A stretch of 64,000 nt of DNA. It comes from JACKAN01 sp964502735. Its GTDB lineage: Bacteria; Bdellovibrionota; Bdellovibrionia; Bdellovibrionales; UBA1609. Under the pieces are notes generated by a model. The model had not been told where the DNA came from and made no database searches. It saw only the letters and a list, made by a program, of their open reading frames with translations. Of this stretch, positions 1 through 8,341 are shown one piece after another. The stretch lies in assembly GCA_964502735.1 (NCBI GenBank), contig CAZCYD010000008.1, positions 13,210 to 77,209 of the forward strand, in the 5' to 3' direction. Every line of letters begins with the position of its first letter. Positions within the stretch are counted from its first letter, which is position 1. Both the position numbers and the translations under genes were made by a program.

Positions 1-54
1 TCAATGAAAGAGGCAATCCTTTACGCTGTTAAAGAACTTAGAAGGAGAATCTAA
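1..54 (+). CDS. C-terminal end of an unidentified upstream gene (partial)
   Basis: The frame is open from the left edge of the window for 17 codons and ends in TAA at 52-54. The peptide, ending in KELRRRI, is amphipathic and basic, as in a helical protein C-terminus. The end of this frame contains the Shine-Dalgarno sequence of the next gene (GGAG at 44-47), so the two are probably translationally linked in one operon. The product cannot be identified from so short a tail. Confidence 0.5.
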   Translation, partial: SMKEAILYAVKELRRRI

Positions 55-56
55 GA

Positions 57-1427
57 ATGAAAATGAATCCCGTTGTTTTTAGAGAGTATGATATCCGTGG
101 TGTTTTTAATGAAGATTTTGACTTGAAGTTTGCTGAAGCATTAGGAATGGCTTTCTGTACAATGGTAAAACAAAAATCTAAACAAGACAGGCCTATTGTA
201 ACCATCGGTCATGATGCCAGATTGTCCAGCCCCAAAATTGTCGAATGCTTAACAAGGGGTCTTGTTTCTAAAGGGGCAGATGTTCTAACTCTCGGTCTGA
301 TTACTACTCCTATGAGTTACTACTCAACTTTTACTGTTCCCAACGTGTCTGGAGCCATTATGGTTACCGGTAGTCATAATCCTCCTAACTACAACGGATT
401 TAAAATATCCATTGGAAAAACGACGATTCACGGTGACGAAATAAAAAATTTAGAAAAAATTATTTTATCTAAAGATTATTGTCTTGATGGAGTTGGCTCA
501 AGCAAGAGTTTTGATATTTTTCCTCAATACATAGAGAGATACAAAAAAGAATTCGGACAGCTGGATGATATTCCCGTAGTTGTCGATTGTGGAAATGGTG
601 CTTCCGGCACTATCGTCCGAAAGCTCTATGAGGCAGTTGGGTTAAAGCCTCACATCTTATTTGAGGAGCCGGATGGGGAATTTCCTAATCATCATCCCGA
701 TCCAACTGTCGAACATAATTTAAAGGATTTATCTAAAAAAGTAAAAGAAACTGGTGCTGTTATCGGCATTGGTTTTGACGGTGATGCTGATCGAATTGGT
801 TTAGTTGACCACGAAGGGAAAATGATTTTTGGAGATGAAATTCTTGCCTTTTGTGCCGCTTCTGTACTTGAAGACATCCCTAACTCCAAAATTATTGCGG
901 ACGTAAAGTGCTCAGATAGAATTTATGATTATATTAATGGCCTTGGTGGCATTGCTGTTATGTGGAAAACAGGACACTCTTTAATTAAAGATAAGGTCAA
1001 ATCTGAGAAGGCTCCATTTGGAGGAGAAATGAGTGGCCACATTTTTTTTAATGATCGCAATTATGGCTATGATGATGCTCCTTATGCAGGACTAAGAATT
1101 TTAGAGACTCTTGCTAAAAAGAAGAGCCATTTTCGCGAATTACTAAAACTACCACCATCTTTTAACACCCCAGAAATACGCATTGATACAACCGAAGAAA
1201 AAAAACATCAAATTGTAGAAGCGGTTAAGTCTTATTTTTCAAAAAAGAACCTAAAGATAAATCTTATCGACGGCATTCGTATAAGTTACTCTCATGGATG
1301 GGCTTTAGTTAGGGCTTCAAACACACAACCTGTAATTGTATTAAGATTTGAGTCTGATTCAGAGACCGGACTCAAGGAAATTCAATCCGAAGTGGAATCT
1401 ATTGTTAACCCCATACTAAAAAATTAA
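57..1427 (+). CDS. manB: Phosphomannomutase/phosphoglucomutase (alpha-D-phosphohexomutase family)
   Basis: A 456-residue cytoplasmic enzyme expected to interconvert hexose-1-phosphate and hexose-6-phosphate, feeding nucleotide-sugar synthesis for the envelope. Family motifs are visible in order: the N-terminal REYDIRG segment (9-15), the phosphoserine loop TGSHNP (104-109, catalytic Ser106), the metal-binding loop DGDADR (241-246), the sugar-recognition loop GEMSGH (323-328) and a C-terminal phosphate-binding segment RASNTQP. Length and motif spacing match the bacterial PMM/PGM group. The ATG at 57 has GGAG nine bases upstream; a second ATG at 63 is possible. It converges on the next gene with only four bases between stops, so no separate terminator is present. 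Mannose versus glucose preference cannot be read from sequence. Confidence 0.9.
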   Translation: MKMNPVVFREYDIRGVFNEDFDLKFAEALGMAFCTMVKQKSKQDRPIVTIGHDARLSSPKIVECLTRGLVSKGADVLTLGLITTPMSYYSTFTVPNVSGAIMVTGSHNPPNYNGFKISIGKTTIHGDEIKNLEKIILSKDYCLDGVGSSKSFDIFPQYIERYKKEFGQLDDIPVVVDCGNGASGTIVRKLYEAVGLKPHILFEEPDGEFPNHHPDPTVEHNLKDLSKKVKETGAVIGIGFDGDADRIGLVDHEGKMIFGDEILAFCAASVLEDIPNSKIIADVKCSDRIYDYINGLGGIAVMWKTGHSLIKDKVKSEKAPFGGEMSGHIFFNDRNYGYDDAPYAGLRILETLAKKKSHFRELLKLPPSFNTPEIRIDTTEEKKHQIVEAVKSYFSKKNLKINLIDGIRISYSHGWALVRASNTQPVIVLRFESDSETGLKEIQSEVESIVNPILKN

Positions 1428-1431
1428 TTTT

Positions 1432-3237
1432 TTAGCTGACCTTTTCAGCTTCTCTTTTGTGAAAAAACTCAACCATTGAGTTCAGTTTAATTTCAATGCA
1501 GTATTCATTGAATTTGTTTTGGTCGGGGATGTCCAAGTATAGTTCTTTCTTGTTTTGCAATAAATTGCTAATTTGCTTAATGGTTAACTTCCTGCCTGGT
1601 CGACTATAATTAATAAATTTATTATTTTTATCCATGAATATAGACGTACTAAATCTAAGTGATATGCCTGGCACAATGAGATCAAAGGGAATGATTAATT
1701 TATTTTTTTCATTATCAGTGATAAGTTTAGGAAGTTCGAATTCTGCCTTCATAAATGCGACTAGTGAATATCCCCTTCCCAAGCTGCCTGCCAGTACAAT
1801 CTCAGCCATCATTTCTGTCCAGTCTACTATGTCAACAGCTTCAGTACTTACCTCTATAGGCTCTCCAAGTTGGAGATGTTTACCCAAGCTTGATATTTGA
1901 CCGAGTGTACTTTTCCTAAAATGATTTAAAGATATTAAATCAAAATTCTTACTTACAGTTGAAGCTAATATTATAAAACCATTTAATTCTTTATCAAAAA
2001 CAGGTATGACGCCAAATTTTTTAATTTTCTTAAAATCTAAATCTTCTTGGCGCTCAGAAGGAGACATTTTGCTCATTGAATTTTTAAGTGCCTCATAAAG
2101 AAAGTCTTTTTCTTCTTCCAAACTATTTTTTTCTACATCTAACTCCATATTTTTTTGATTTAGACGTTGATCATTTTCCAGTTTTTGACTCTCAACGGGT
2201 TCTTTTGATAGTTTTGGTAGTATTTCCTGTTTATTAAGTTGCGTTTCGCCAGGGTTGATTTGCTCAATTTCAGCAAACAACTCCTTATCCATTTTATCGC
2301 CTTCAGTTATTTTTTGTTTGCTACGCTCTTCACTTTCCTCCATAACAAAAAAATTACTCGATTTAACCCCCTCCTGAATAATAGATTCAGGTCGCTTTGA
2401 TTTTCCACTTTCATCCATATATTCAGGGTGTGTCTTTGAATCATTTTCTTTAGAGATTTGAACGTCAACTTTTTTACTATTATTAACATCATTTGGACTT
2501 ATGTATTCAGGGTTATTCGGTTTTTCAAACTGACTTGTGGCTTGTACTATGCTGTTTTCACTATTTCCCACCTGAGCTTCATCTTCTTCACTGTTTTCTT
2601 CCATTGCCTTTTGTAGCTGCTTAAGTAGGTTTACTCCACTGATCTTATTTTGTTTTTCCTGTGCTTTTGGAATATACGCCAGACCTTCTTTACTTGTGAG
2701 TGGGGCTCCTCCTGATACTCTGACACTACTTTCGTTAACTTCACCAAAATTATTTTTTGATAGACTTGTTGGATCCCCTTGATCGGCAACTCCATATTGT
2801 TCGGCAAGAATCTGTTTAACTCTTCGCTGAATACTAGGACCCGATGCCGCACCAACTAACTTATATTTTATTTTAGAACTCGTAAGCTTACTTTCCGTTC
2901 TTAAATCTGGGGTTTCACAAAAACCTACACAATGTGTATTAAATGTTTGAGCAAGAACAGCTGGAAGTTTTAACAACTTAGGGTTTGGGTGATTAAAGCT
3001 AATAAAAACAAAATCAGGTTGAAACTTTGCCAATTGGGTTATGGCTTCTCCCATATCGGAAACAACTTTTACCCTCCAATTTCTTCTTTCTAAATATTGG
3101 GATATAGCCCCAAATTGCGATTGGCTCTTCACAATAAGTAATACAGACACCTGAATACTGTCTATATCCACAGGTTTATCTGTAGATATATCTATTTTAC
3201 TATCGTCCTTACTATTTTCGTTTTTCTGCTCTGCCAT
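1432..3237 (-). CDS. Large protein with degenerate CheY-like receiver domain
   Basis: A 601-residue protein whose function I do not recognise. Residues about 28-150 look like a response-regulator receiver fold: alternating hydrophobic strands and helices, including the segment PDFVFISFNHPN (74-85). The usual phosphoacceptor Asp is Ser80 there, and the acidic pair expected after strand 1 is replaced by Val-Lys, so the domain is probably a non-phosphorylatable pseudo-receiver. Residues about 160-390 are a charged, Gln/Asn/Glu-rich, probably disordered linker. The C-terminal 200 residues are a folded alpha/beta region without a motif I can name. No signal peptide or membrane segment is seen, so it is likely cytoplasmic. 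It is the last gene of the leftward run from the origin, 149 bases after atpE. Confidence 0.7.
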   Translation of the reverse strand: MAEQKNENSKDDSKIDISTDKPVDIDSIQVSVLLIVKSQSQFGAISQYLERRNWRVKVVSDMGEAITQLAKFQPDFVFISFNHPNPKLLKLPAVLAQTFNTHCVGFCETPDLRTESKLTSSKIKYKLVGAASGPSIQRRVKQILAEQYGVADQGDPTSLSKNNFGEVNESSVRVSGGAPLTSKEGLAYIPKAQEKQNKISGVNLLKQLQKAMEENSEEDEAQVGNSENSIVQATSQFEKPNNPEYISPNDVNNSKKVDVQISKENDSKTHPEYMDESGKSKRPESIIQEGVKSSNFFVMEESEERSKQKITEGDKMDKELFAEIEQINPGETQLNKQEILPKLSKEPVESQKLENDQRLNQKNMELDVEKNSLEEEKDFLYEALKNSMSKMSPSERQEDLDFKKIKKFGVIPVFDKELNGFIILASTVSKNFDLISLNHFRKSTLGQISSLGKHLQLGEPIEVSTEAVDIVDWTEMMAEIVLAGSLGRGYSLVAFMKAEFELPKLITDNEKNKLIIPFDLIVPGISLRFSTSIFMDKNNKFINYSRPGRKLTIKQISNLLQNKKELYLDIPDQNKFNEYCIEIKLNSMVEFFHKREAEKVS

Positions 3238-3298
3238 AGGTCACTTTTCGGCAGAAACCTGAGACGGGTGAAGCCAATTTGCTGGTATTCCCATAGGC

Positions 3299-3319
3299 CT
3301 TTAGTCTAGATAACTAAAG
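3299..3319 (-). other. Small inverted repeat between atpE and the pseudo-receiver gene
   Basis: CTTTAGT (3299-3305) and ACTAAAG (3313-3319) form a perfect 7-bp stem with a 7-base loop, located about 60 bases upstream of the minus-strand gene starting at 3237. No T-tract follows on the minus strand, so it is not a clear intrinsic terminator. It may mark a leader or a processing site. Confidence 0.25.
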
Positions 3320-3386
3320 ACCCAAAAGAATGTTATACAGGCTAGTAGCAATGCCACTAAAGCTGATTACAGCGCGCTTTTAATTA

Positions 3387-3683
3387 TTAAAGTTTTCCAA
3401 CTAATTGGAAAGCGATAACTAGTGCATAAATAACTAGTGACTCAATAAGTGCAAGTCCAATAATCATGGGAACAAACATCTCTTTTTGAGCCTGTGGATT
3501 TCTAGCAATACCTTCCATTGCAGAGGACCCTACTTTTCCTTGTCCTAGAGCGCCGCCTAACGCTGCAACTCCAATAGTGATACCTGCTGCCATAGCGATG
3601 TACCCACCATTTGAGGCTTCATCAGAGGCAAATGCAGGCAAAGCTGCAAAGAAAGTAACTAAACTGTAAAAAGCTCTTTTCAT
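3387..3683 (-). CDS. atpE: ATP synthase Fo subunit c
   Basis: The rotor-ring proteolipid of F-type ATP synthase; 98 residues with two hairpin-forming membrane helices. The loop signature AMEGIARNP (55-63) and the ion-carrying carboxylate Glu81 are present. The ATG at 3683 is chosen because it begins a natural N-terminus; a longer frame to 3725 would overlap atpB. Residues 1-19 look like a cleavable signal peptide ending PAFA, an unusual addition to a c subunit also seen in some other lineages. Gln48, Glu81-Ser82 and Tyr86 occupy the positions used for sodium coordination in sodium-driven rings. It follows atpB directly, ten bases downstream, in the leftward operon. F1 genes are 22 kb away on the other side of the origin. 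Confidence 0.93.
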   Translation of the reverse strand: MKRAFYSLVTFFAALPAFASDEASNGGYIAMAAGITIGVAALGGALGQGKVGSSAMEGIARNPQAQKEMFVPMIIGLALIESLVIYALVIAFQLVGKL

Positions 3684-3693
3684 TTTTTTCTCC

Positions 3694-4458
3694 TTAGTGA
3701 TCGTGTGAAATTGCCATTGAGACATAAATCATACTTAACATTGTAAAAACAAAAGCCTGCATAGTGCAGACAAACATACCCAAAAAATAGAAAATTACAG
3801 GTATTGGCAAAGCGGCTAAAAATGTTTCATTCACGAATGGGAACGGAGCCAGGTCTAAAAAGATACCCAGGACCGTGTGATCTCCAGTCATATTTCCCTG
3901 AAGACGCAATCCCAAACTCATGGGTCTAACTACGTGTCCTATGACTTCAATCACAAACATAAGGGGAGCTAACCAGAGTAAAGGACCCATAAAATGTTTT
4001 AAATAACCTACTCCATGCTCCTTTATTCCATACGCGTTGTAAGCAATAAAACTAAAAAGTCCAACTGCAACTGTTGTGTTAATATTGTCGGTGGCAGGGG
4101 TCATGCCTGGCAATAAGCCAACCAAGTTATTAAACCAAATATATAAAAATATTGTGGCAAACATGGGAACAAATTTTCGTCCCTCTTTGCCAATAACCAT
4201 ATCAGATATAGAGGCTATAGCCTCCGTGAAAATCTCAAAGAAACCTTTAATTGAAAATTTACTTGCAGGTACAATGGCCGCCTCTCCTGATCCTAAAGAA
4301 GCCCTAGCCAATAGACTGAAAACTATGAGTAGGCTACCCGCAATGAGAGCCGTCGCCACATGAGTATAATCGACACCCAAGGCTGCGTGGGTAACAGGGT
4401 CAATATCTGGAGAAACTCCGGGAATTAATTGGGTCCAATTAAAATGTGATTGTGCCAA
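3694..4458 (-). CDS. atpB: ATP synthase Fo subunit a
   Basis: The stator subunit forming the ion half-channels against the c-ring; 254 residues with five to six membrane helices. The essential Arg lies in the segment SLGLRLQGN (Arg185), as in the whole family. The N-terminus is predicted periplasmic and the C-terminus ends in a helix with conserved MLSMIYVSMA. It lies between an AtpI-like gene and atpE, the normal order for the Fo part of an atp operon, but the b subunits and F1 genes are not adjacent. Length agrees with bacterial a subunits. Confidence 0.95.
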   Translation of the reverse strand: MAQSHFNWTQLIPGVSPDIDPVTHAALGVDYTHVATALIAGSLLIVFSLLARASLGSGEAAIVPASKFSIKGFFEIFTEAIASISDMVIGKEGRKFVPMFATIFLYIWFNNLVGLLPGMTPATDNINTTVAVGLFSFIAYNAYGIKEHGVGYLKHFMGPLLWLAPLMFVIEVIGHVVRPMSLGLRLQGNMTGDHTVLGIFLDLAPFPFVNETFLAALPIPVIFYFLGMFVCTMQAFVFTMLSMIYVSMAISHDH

Positions 4459-4511
4459 AACTCTTCCTATTTTTTTATATATTTACTTTTATAACACTTC
4501 AATTTGAGCCC

Positions 4512-4865
4512 TTACTTTATACTGGTCTTGTATTGATATGACAACACTGCCACAACCAGAAACAAAACCCCACTTCCAATTAAAAAACTAAACGGGTTAA
4601 CAAGCTTATGAACAATTAACCAGTATATTGAAGTCGCTAAAATTGCGTACTTAAATACAATGACACTAACTGCTAAGGCAAGCCCTTTTCCACTATAGAT
4701 GCGCTGCCAAGCCCAAATCATAGCCAATAAGTTAAAACCCACTAGAATCTCACCCGCAAAACAACTCAGCGCATCATCTTTCCCCCACAAAATGTAGACT
4801 CCACCAAAAATAATAGCCGATGAGACTAACCAAATCCAAAAAACCTTGTATATCCACTTTTCCAA
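4512..4865 (-). CDS. AtpI-like small membrane protein
   Basis: A 117-residue protein with four hydrophobic helices (about 8-26, 35-53, 61-84 and 91-110). This size, topology and position immediately before atpB match the AtpI/UncI family, which helps c-ring assembly or carries ions for ATP synthase. Sequence conservation in that family is weak, so the assignment rests mainly on context. Its start abuts the stop of the gene before it (4866), indicating coupled translation. Confidence 0.6.
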   Translation of the reverse strand: MEKWIYKVFWIWLVSSAIIFGGVYILWGKDDALSCFAGEILVGFNLLAMIWAWQRIYSGKGLALAVSVIVFKYAILATSIYWLIVHKLVNPFSFLIGSGVLFLVVAVLSYQYKTSIK

Positions 4866-5090
4866 TTACTTACCTTTAGTCTGTTCTTCCCTTAAGTAGC
4901 TTTTAAGCATGTACACTAACTGTATCAACCAACCCGCTAATACTAAAAGCGAGAGACTTGCAGTGGCAAGCCCTTTAAGCTCAAAAGTTTTATCTAAAGC
5001 CTGTCCAATGTATAAGCTTACAACAATAAGCCCCACTAATTCAAAACCCATACCTGCAAATACTATGGCTTTGCCTCTTTTTATTTTCAT
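4866..5090 (-). CDS. AtpZ/AtpI family membrane protein
   Basis: A 74-residue protein with two membrane helices (about 9-28 and 42-63) and a basic N-terminus. The segment GMGFELVGLIVVSLYIGQALD, with its Gly and acidic residue in the first helix, fits the AtpZ (F0F1-associated AtpQ/AtpZ) group encoded before atpI/atpB. In that family it is associated with AtpI in cation transport or c-ring assembly. Its start overlaps the end of the TPR lipoprotein gene by four bases. Confidence 0.65.
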   Translation of the reverse strand: MKIKRGKAIVFAGMGFELVGLIVVSLYIGQALDKTFELKGLATASLSLLVLAGWLIQLVYMLKSYLREEQTKGK

Positions 5091-5896
5091 TTCTTTTTTC
5101 TTTTTCCTGGTTGATTCAACATTCTTTCCTTTAATCTTTTTAGTTTTATCTCGATAAATCCAGGATCATCATAATCTGTTTTTATTTCATTTAAAATTTC
5201 TGCTGCTTTTTCGAACTCATTTCTGTCTTCATAGGCTACAGCAATAATGAAACTTATTTTTTCTTCCTTAGCCTTCTGTGGGAAATCCTTTTTTAGCTTT
5301 TTAAGTTCAGTAATTGCTTCTTCAATTTTCTTTTGAGTGAGTAACACGTTAGATTTAAACAAAATTAGACTAAACCTCTGTTCATCATCAAGCTCTTCTT
5401 CTAAAACTGCATTAACTTCAATTATAGACTGTTCAAACTTATTCAAATAGTAAAAAGCTTTTGCTATCTTAATTTTAAAATCAACTTTTGCAGTAGTTAA
5501 TAAAGGGAGAGCAACGAGTTTACTATATTCTTCAATAGCTCTTTCATAATTGCTCAACCTTTCAAGATAAATATAAGCAATTTTCTCCTGTGCTTGAATT
5601 CTCTGTTCTGCATCTTTTGAATATAAGACAATATGATTAAAAAATTCTATGGCTGAATGAAAATCTTGGATTTTTAATAACGAAATTTGTGCAGCCTCAC
5701 TGGCTGCTAACAAAGCCTCCGAAGACTCTGGTGACTTTTTGATGGCTCTTGAATAATAATAAACTGATTTTTTAAAATCTCCAGACTTAACAGCCTGAGT
5801 GGCTCTTTTGATTTCGATATCCTGATAGTAATAACCACAGGAGCTAAATAAAAAGACAAGTAGAAAAAGATAAATATTTTTTTTATCCTTCCTCAT
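5087..5896 (-). CDS. TPR-repeat lipoprotein
   Basis: A predicted 269-residue lipoprotein. The start at 5896 (MRKDKKNIY) gives a basic n-region, a hydrophobic stretch and a lipobox FSSC, with Cys as the lipidated residue; a longer frame begins at 5914. The rest is helical and built of TPR-like repeats (for example SVYYYSRAIKKSPESSEALLA and NEFEKAAEILNEI), suggesting a protein-protein scaffold on the periplasmic face of a membrane. It overlaps the 3' end of gyrA by about 14 bases and the next gene by four, so it belongs to the origin-proximal operon. A specific partner cannot be named. Confidence 0.75.
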   Translation of the reverse strand: MRKDKKNIYLFLLVFLFSSCGYYYQDIEIKRATQAVKSGDFKKSVYYYSRAIKKSPESSEALLAASEAAQISLLKIQDFHSAIEFFNHIVLYSKDAEQRIQAQEKIAYIYLERLSNYERAIEEYSKLVALPLLTTAKVDFKIKIAKAFYYLNKFEQSIIEVNAVLEEELDDEQRFSLILFKSNVLLTQKKIEEAITELKKLKKDFPQKAKEEKISFIIAVAYEDRNEFEKAAEILNEIKTDYDDPGFIEIKLKRLKERMLNQPGKRKKK

Positions 5897-8333
5897 CCCT
5901 ATCTTCATCATCAATAATAGCCATTGAAGTTACATGCTCGCCATTTTTTAAGTTAATCAAGCGAACGCCTTGAGTGTTTCTTCCTAAAACTGATATATCC
6001 GAGCACTTCATTCTAATGGATTGCCCATTGTTGGTTGTTAACATCAAATGATGGGTGTCATTTACAAGCCTCGCACCAACTAGCTCGCCAACTTTATCGG
6101 TAATTTTTTGTGTAATAATTCCCACTCCACCACGACTTTGCGCCCTATATTCTTTCATAGATGTGCGCTTTCCGTAGCCTTCTGATGTTACAATTAAAAT
6201 CGTTTGATCAGAATCACTAGGTATGACTTCCATTCCTACAACAATATCATCTTTCCCTAGAGTCATGCCCTTAACACCTCGAGCCGCTCTGCCCATTGCT
6301 CGAACGTCACTTTGATTGAAGCGAATAGACATTCCCTGCCTAGTTGTAATGAAAATATGACTTTGATTGTTGCAAATTTTTGCGTCCATTACATTATCTT
6401 CGAGGTCCGTTGTGAGCGCAATAAGTCCCGTATTTCTAGGCCTTGAAAACGCGTCAAGGGAGGTCTTCTTTATCACTCCCCTCTCAGTAACCATAATAAC
6501 AAACTCTTCAGGATTAAAATCATCAATTGGCAATACCGCCCTGACATTTTCTCCACTTGCTAGTTGAACGACATTGGCAATATTTTTCCCTTTTGATGTT
6601 CGCGTTCCTTGAGGAAGTCTATAAACTTTTTGCCAATACAACTTGCCACGGTCCGTAAAAACTAAAATTGTTGTAAGGGTATCTGCTCCGAAAATTTTCC
6701 AAACAAAATCTTCATCTCGATTTTCTGCACCTTTAAGGCCCTTACCTCCTCTTTTTTGCAGTCTGTATTCCTCAATTGGTATTCTTTTGATGTAACCACT
6801 ATTCGTGATTGAGACTATCATCTCCTCTCGAGCAATCAGATCTTCATCTTCCATTTCTTCATCATCAGCCACAATTTTGGTTTTTCTTTCATCACCAAAT
6901 CTTTTTTTGATGTCTTCAAGTTCCGCAGCAATAATTTTAAATATTTCTTGTACATCGCCAAGAACCATTTTTAACCATTCTATCTTTTTCACTATGGCGT
7001 CTAATTCTTCTAATATTTTTTGCCTCTCTAAACCTGTAAGCCTCTGAAGACGCATGTCGAGAATAGCTTGGGCTTGTTTATCGGTAAAAGTGAACATTTC
7101 AATAAGATTATTTTTAGCTGTTACAACTTCCTTTGAGGCTCTAATAGTTTTTATAACTTCATCAATTTGATCTAGTGCTTTTTTGAGACCCTCTAGTATG
7201 TGAGCCCTGGCCTCTGCTTTTTTGAGTTCAAATATACATCTTCTTGTTACAACATCTTTGCGATGGCTAATAAACGCCTCAAGGATACCTTTTAAGTTAA
7301 ATGTCGTGGGCTGATTTTTTGAGTCAAGAGCCAACATTATTATACCAAAGCTCACTTGCAATTGCGTGAACTTATATAGCCTGTTAAGTATAACTTGTGC
7401 GTTTTCATTTTTTTTGAGTGTAATAACTATTCGCATTCCTTCGCGAGACGACTCATCTCGAATATCTGAAATGCCTTCGATTTTTTTATCTCTAACTAAG
7501 CTTGCTATGCTCTCTATCAGCTTAGCTTTATTAACTTGATATGGAATTTCCGTGATGATGATTTGTTCTCTGTCGCCTTTTACGCTTACAATTTCAGCGA
7601 CAGCCTTAATTGTTATAATCCCTCTTCCCTTTTTATATGCAGAAACAATGCCTCTATTACCTGCAATTATTCCTGCCGTGGGAAAATCTGGGCCTTTAAT
7701 TATTTTTAACAACTCGTCGATTGTAATATCGGGGTTTTCAATGACTTTTAAACAACCCTCTACGACTTCTGACAAGTTATGTGGGGGAATATTTGTTGCC
7801 ATTCCAACAGCTATTCCGGCGCTTCCATTGATTAAAAGATTAGGGATTTTTGCAGGTAAAACTAAAGGAATTAATAGCGAATCATCATAGTTTGGACCCC
7901 AAGAAATTGTTTCTTTGTCTATATCTGCTAACAACTCCTCCGCCAATTCAGTCATTCGAATTTCTGTGTATCGAGATGCCGCTGCGGCGTCTCCATCAAT
8001 AGAGCCAAAGTTACCTTGGCCATCTACCAAAGTATATCTTAGAGAAAAATCCTGTGCCATTCTTACGATGGTGTCGTAAACAGCCATGTCACCATGAGGG
8101 TGATATTTACCTATGACATCCCCGACAATACGAGCAGATTTCTTGTAGGGTTTATTATGAACATTATTAAGTTCGTTCATTGCAAATAAAACTCTACGAT
8201 GAACAGGTTTTAATCCATCTCGAACATCCGGAAGGGCTCGTCCTACAATTACACTCATAGAGTATTGTAAGTAGGCCTCTCTCATTTCTTTATTTATATC
8301 TACATTGGTAACGCTAAAATCCGTTGTTTCCAT
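5883..8333 (-). CDS. gyrA: DNA gyrase subunit A
   Basis: The DNA-cleaving subunit of gyrase, 816 residues. Visible features: the conserved start of the breakage-reunion domain (GRALPDVRDGLKPVHRR, 31-47), the helix-turn-helix with HPHGD (78-82), the catalytic Arg-Tyr pair RYT with Tyr122, and a GyrA-box variant QKRGGKG in the C-terminal wrapping domain. Position 83, Ser in E. coli, is Met here while Asp87 is kept; position 83 is the main quinolone-contact residue. An acidic insert (about 495-510) separates the coiled-coil domain and the C-terminal beta-pinwheel. It follows gyrB by eight bases. Confidence 0.97.
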   Translation of the reverse strand: METTDFSVTNVDINKEMREAYLQYSMSVIVGRALPDVRDGLKPVHRRVLFAMNELNNVHNKPYKKSARIVGDVIGKYHPHGDMAVYDTIVRMAQDFSLRYTLVDGQGNFGSIDGDAAAASRYTEIRMTELAEELLADIDKETISWGPNYDDSLLIPLVLPAKIPNLLINGSAGIAVGMATNIPPHNLSEVVEGCLKVIENPDITIDELLKIIKGPDFPTAGIIAGNRGIVSAYKKGRGIITIKAVAEIVSVKGDREQIIITEIPYQVNKAKLIESIASLVRDKKIEGISDIRDESSREGMRIVITLKKNENAQVILNRLYKFTQLQVSFGIIMLALDSKNQPTTFNLKGILEAFISHRKDVVTRRCIFELKKAEARAHILEGLKKALDQIDEVIKTIRASKEVVTAKNNLIEMFTFTDKQAQAILDMRLQRLTGLERQKILEELDAIVKKIEWLKMVLGDVQEIFKIIAAELEDIKKRFGDERKTKIVADDEEMEDEDLIAREEMIVSITNSGYIKRIPIEEYRLQKRGGKGLKGAENRDEDFVWKIFGADTLTTILVFTDRGKLYWQKVYRLPQGTRTSKGKNIANVVQLASGENVRAVLPIDDFNPEEFVIMVTERGVIKKTSLDAFSRPRNTGLIALTTDLEDNVMDAKICNNQSHIFITTRQGMSIRFNQSDVRAMGRAARGVKGMTLGKDDIVVGMEVIPSDSDQTILIVTSEGYGKRTSMKEYRAQSRGGVGIITQKITDKVGELVGARLVNDTHHLMLTTNNGQSIRMKCSDISVLGRNTQGVRLINLKNGEHVTSMAIIDDEDRDEEG

Positions 8334-8341
8334 ACGACCTC

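Noticed and set aside
7552..7890. Plus-strand open frame inside gyrA
   Set aside because: Antisense shadow; the minus-strand GyrA motifs across it are intact.
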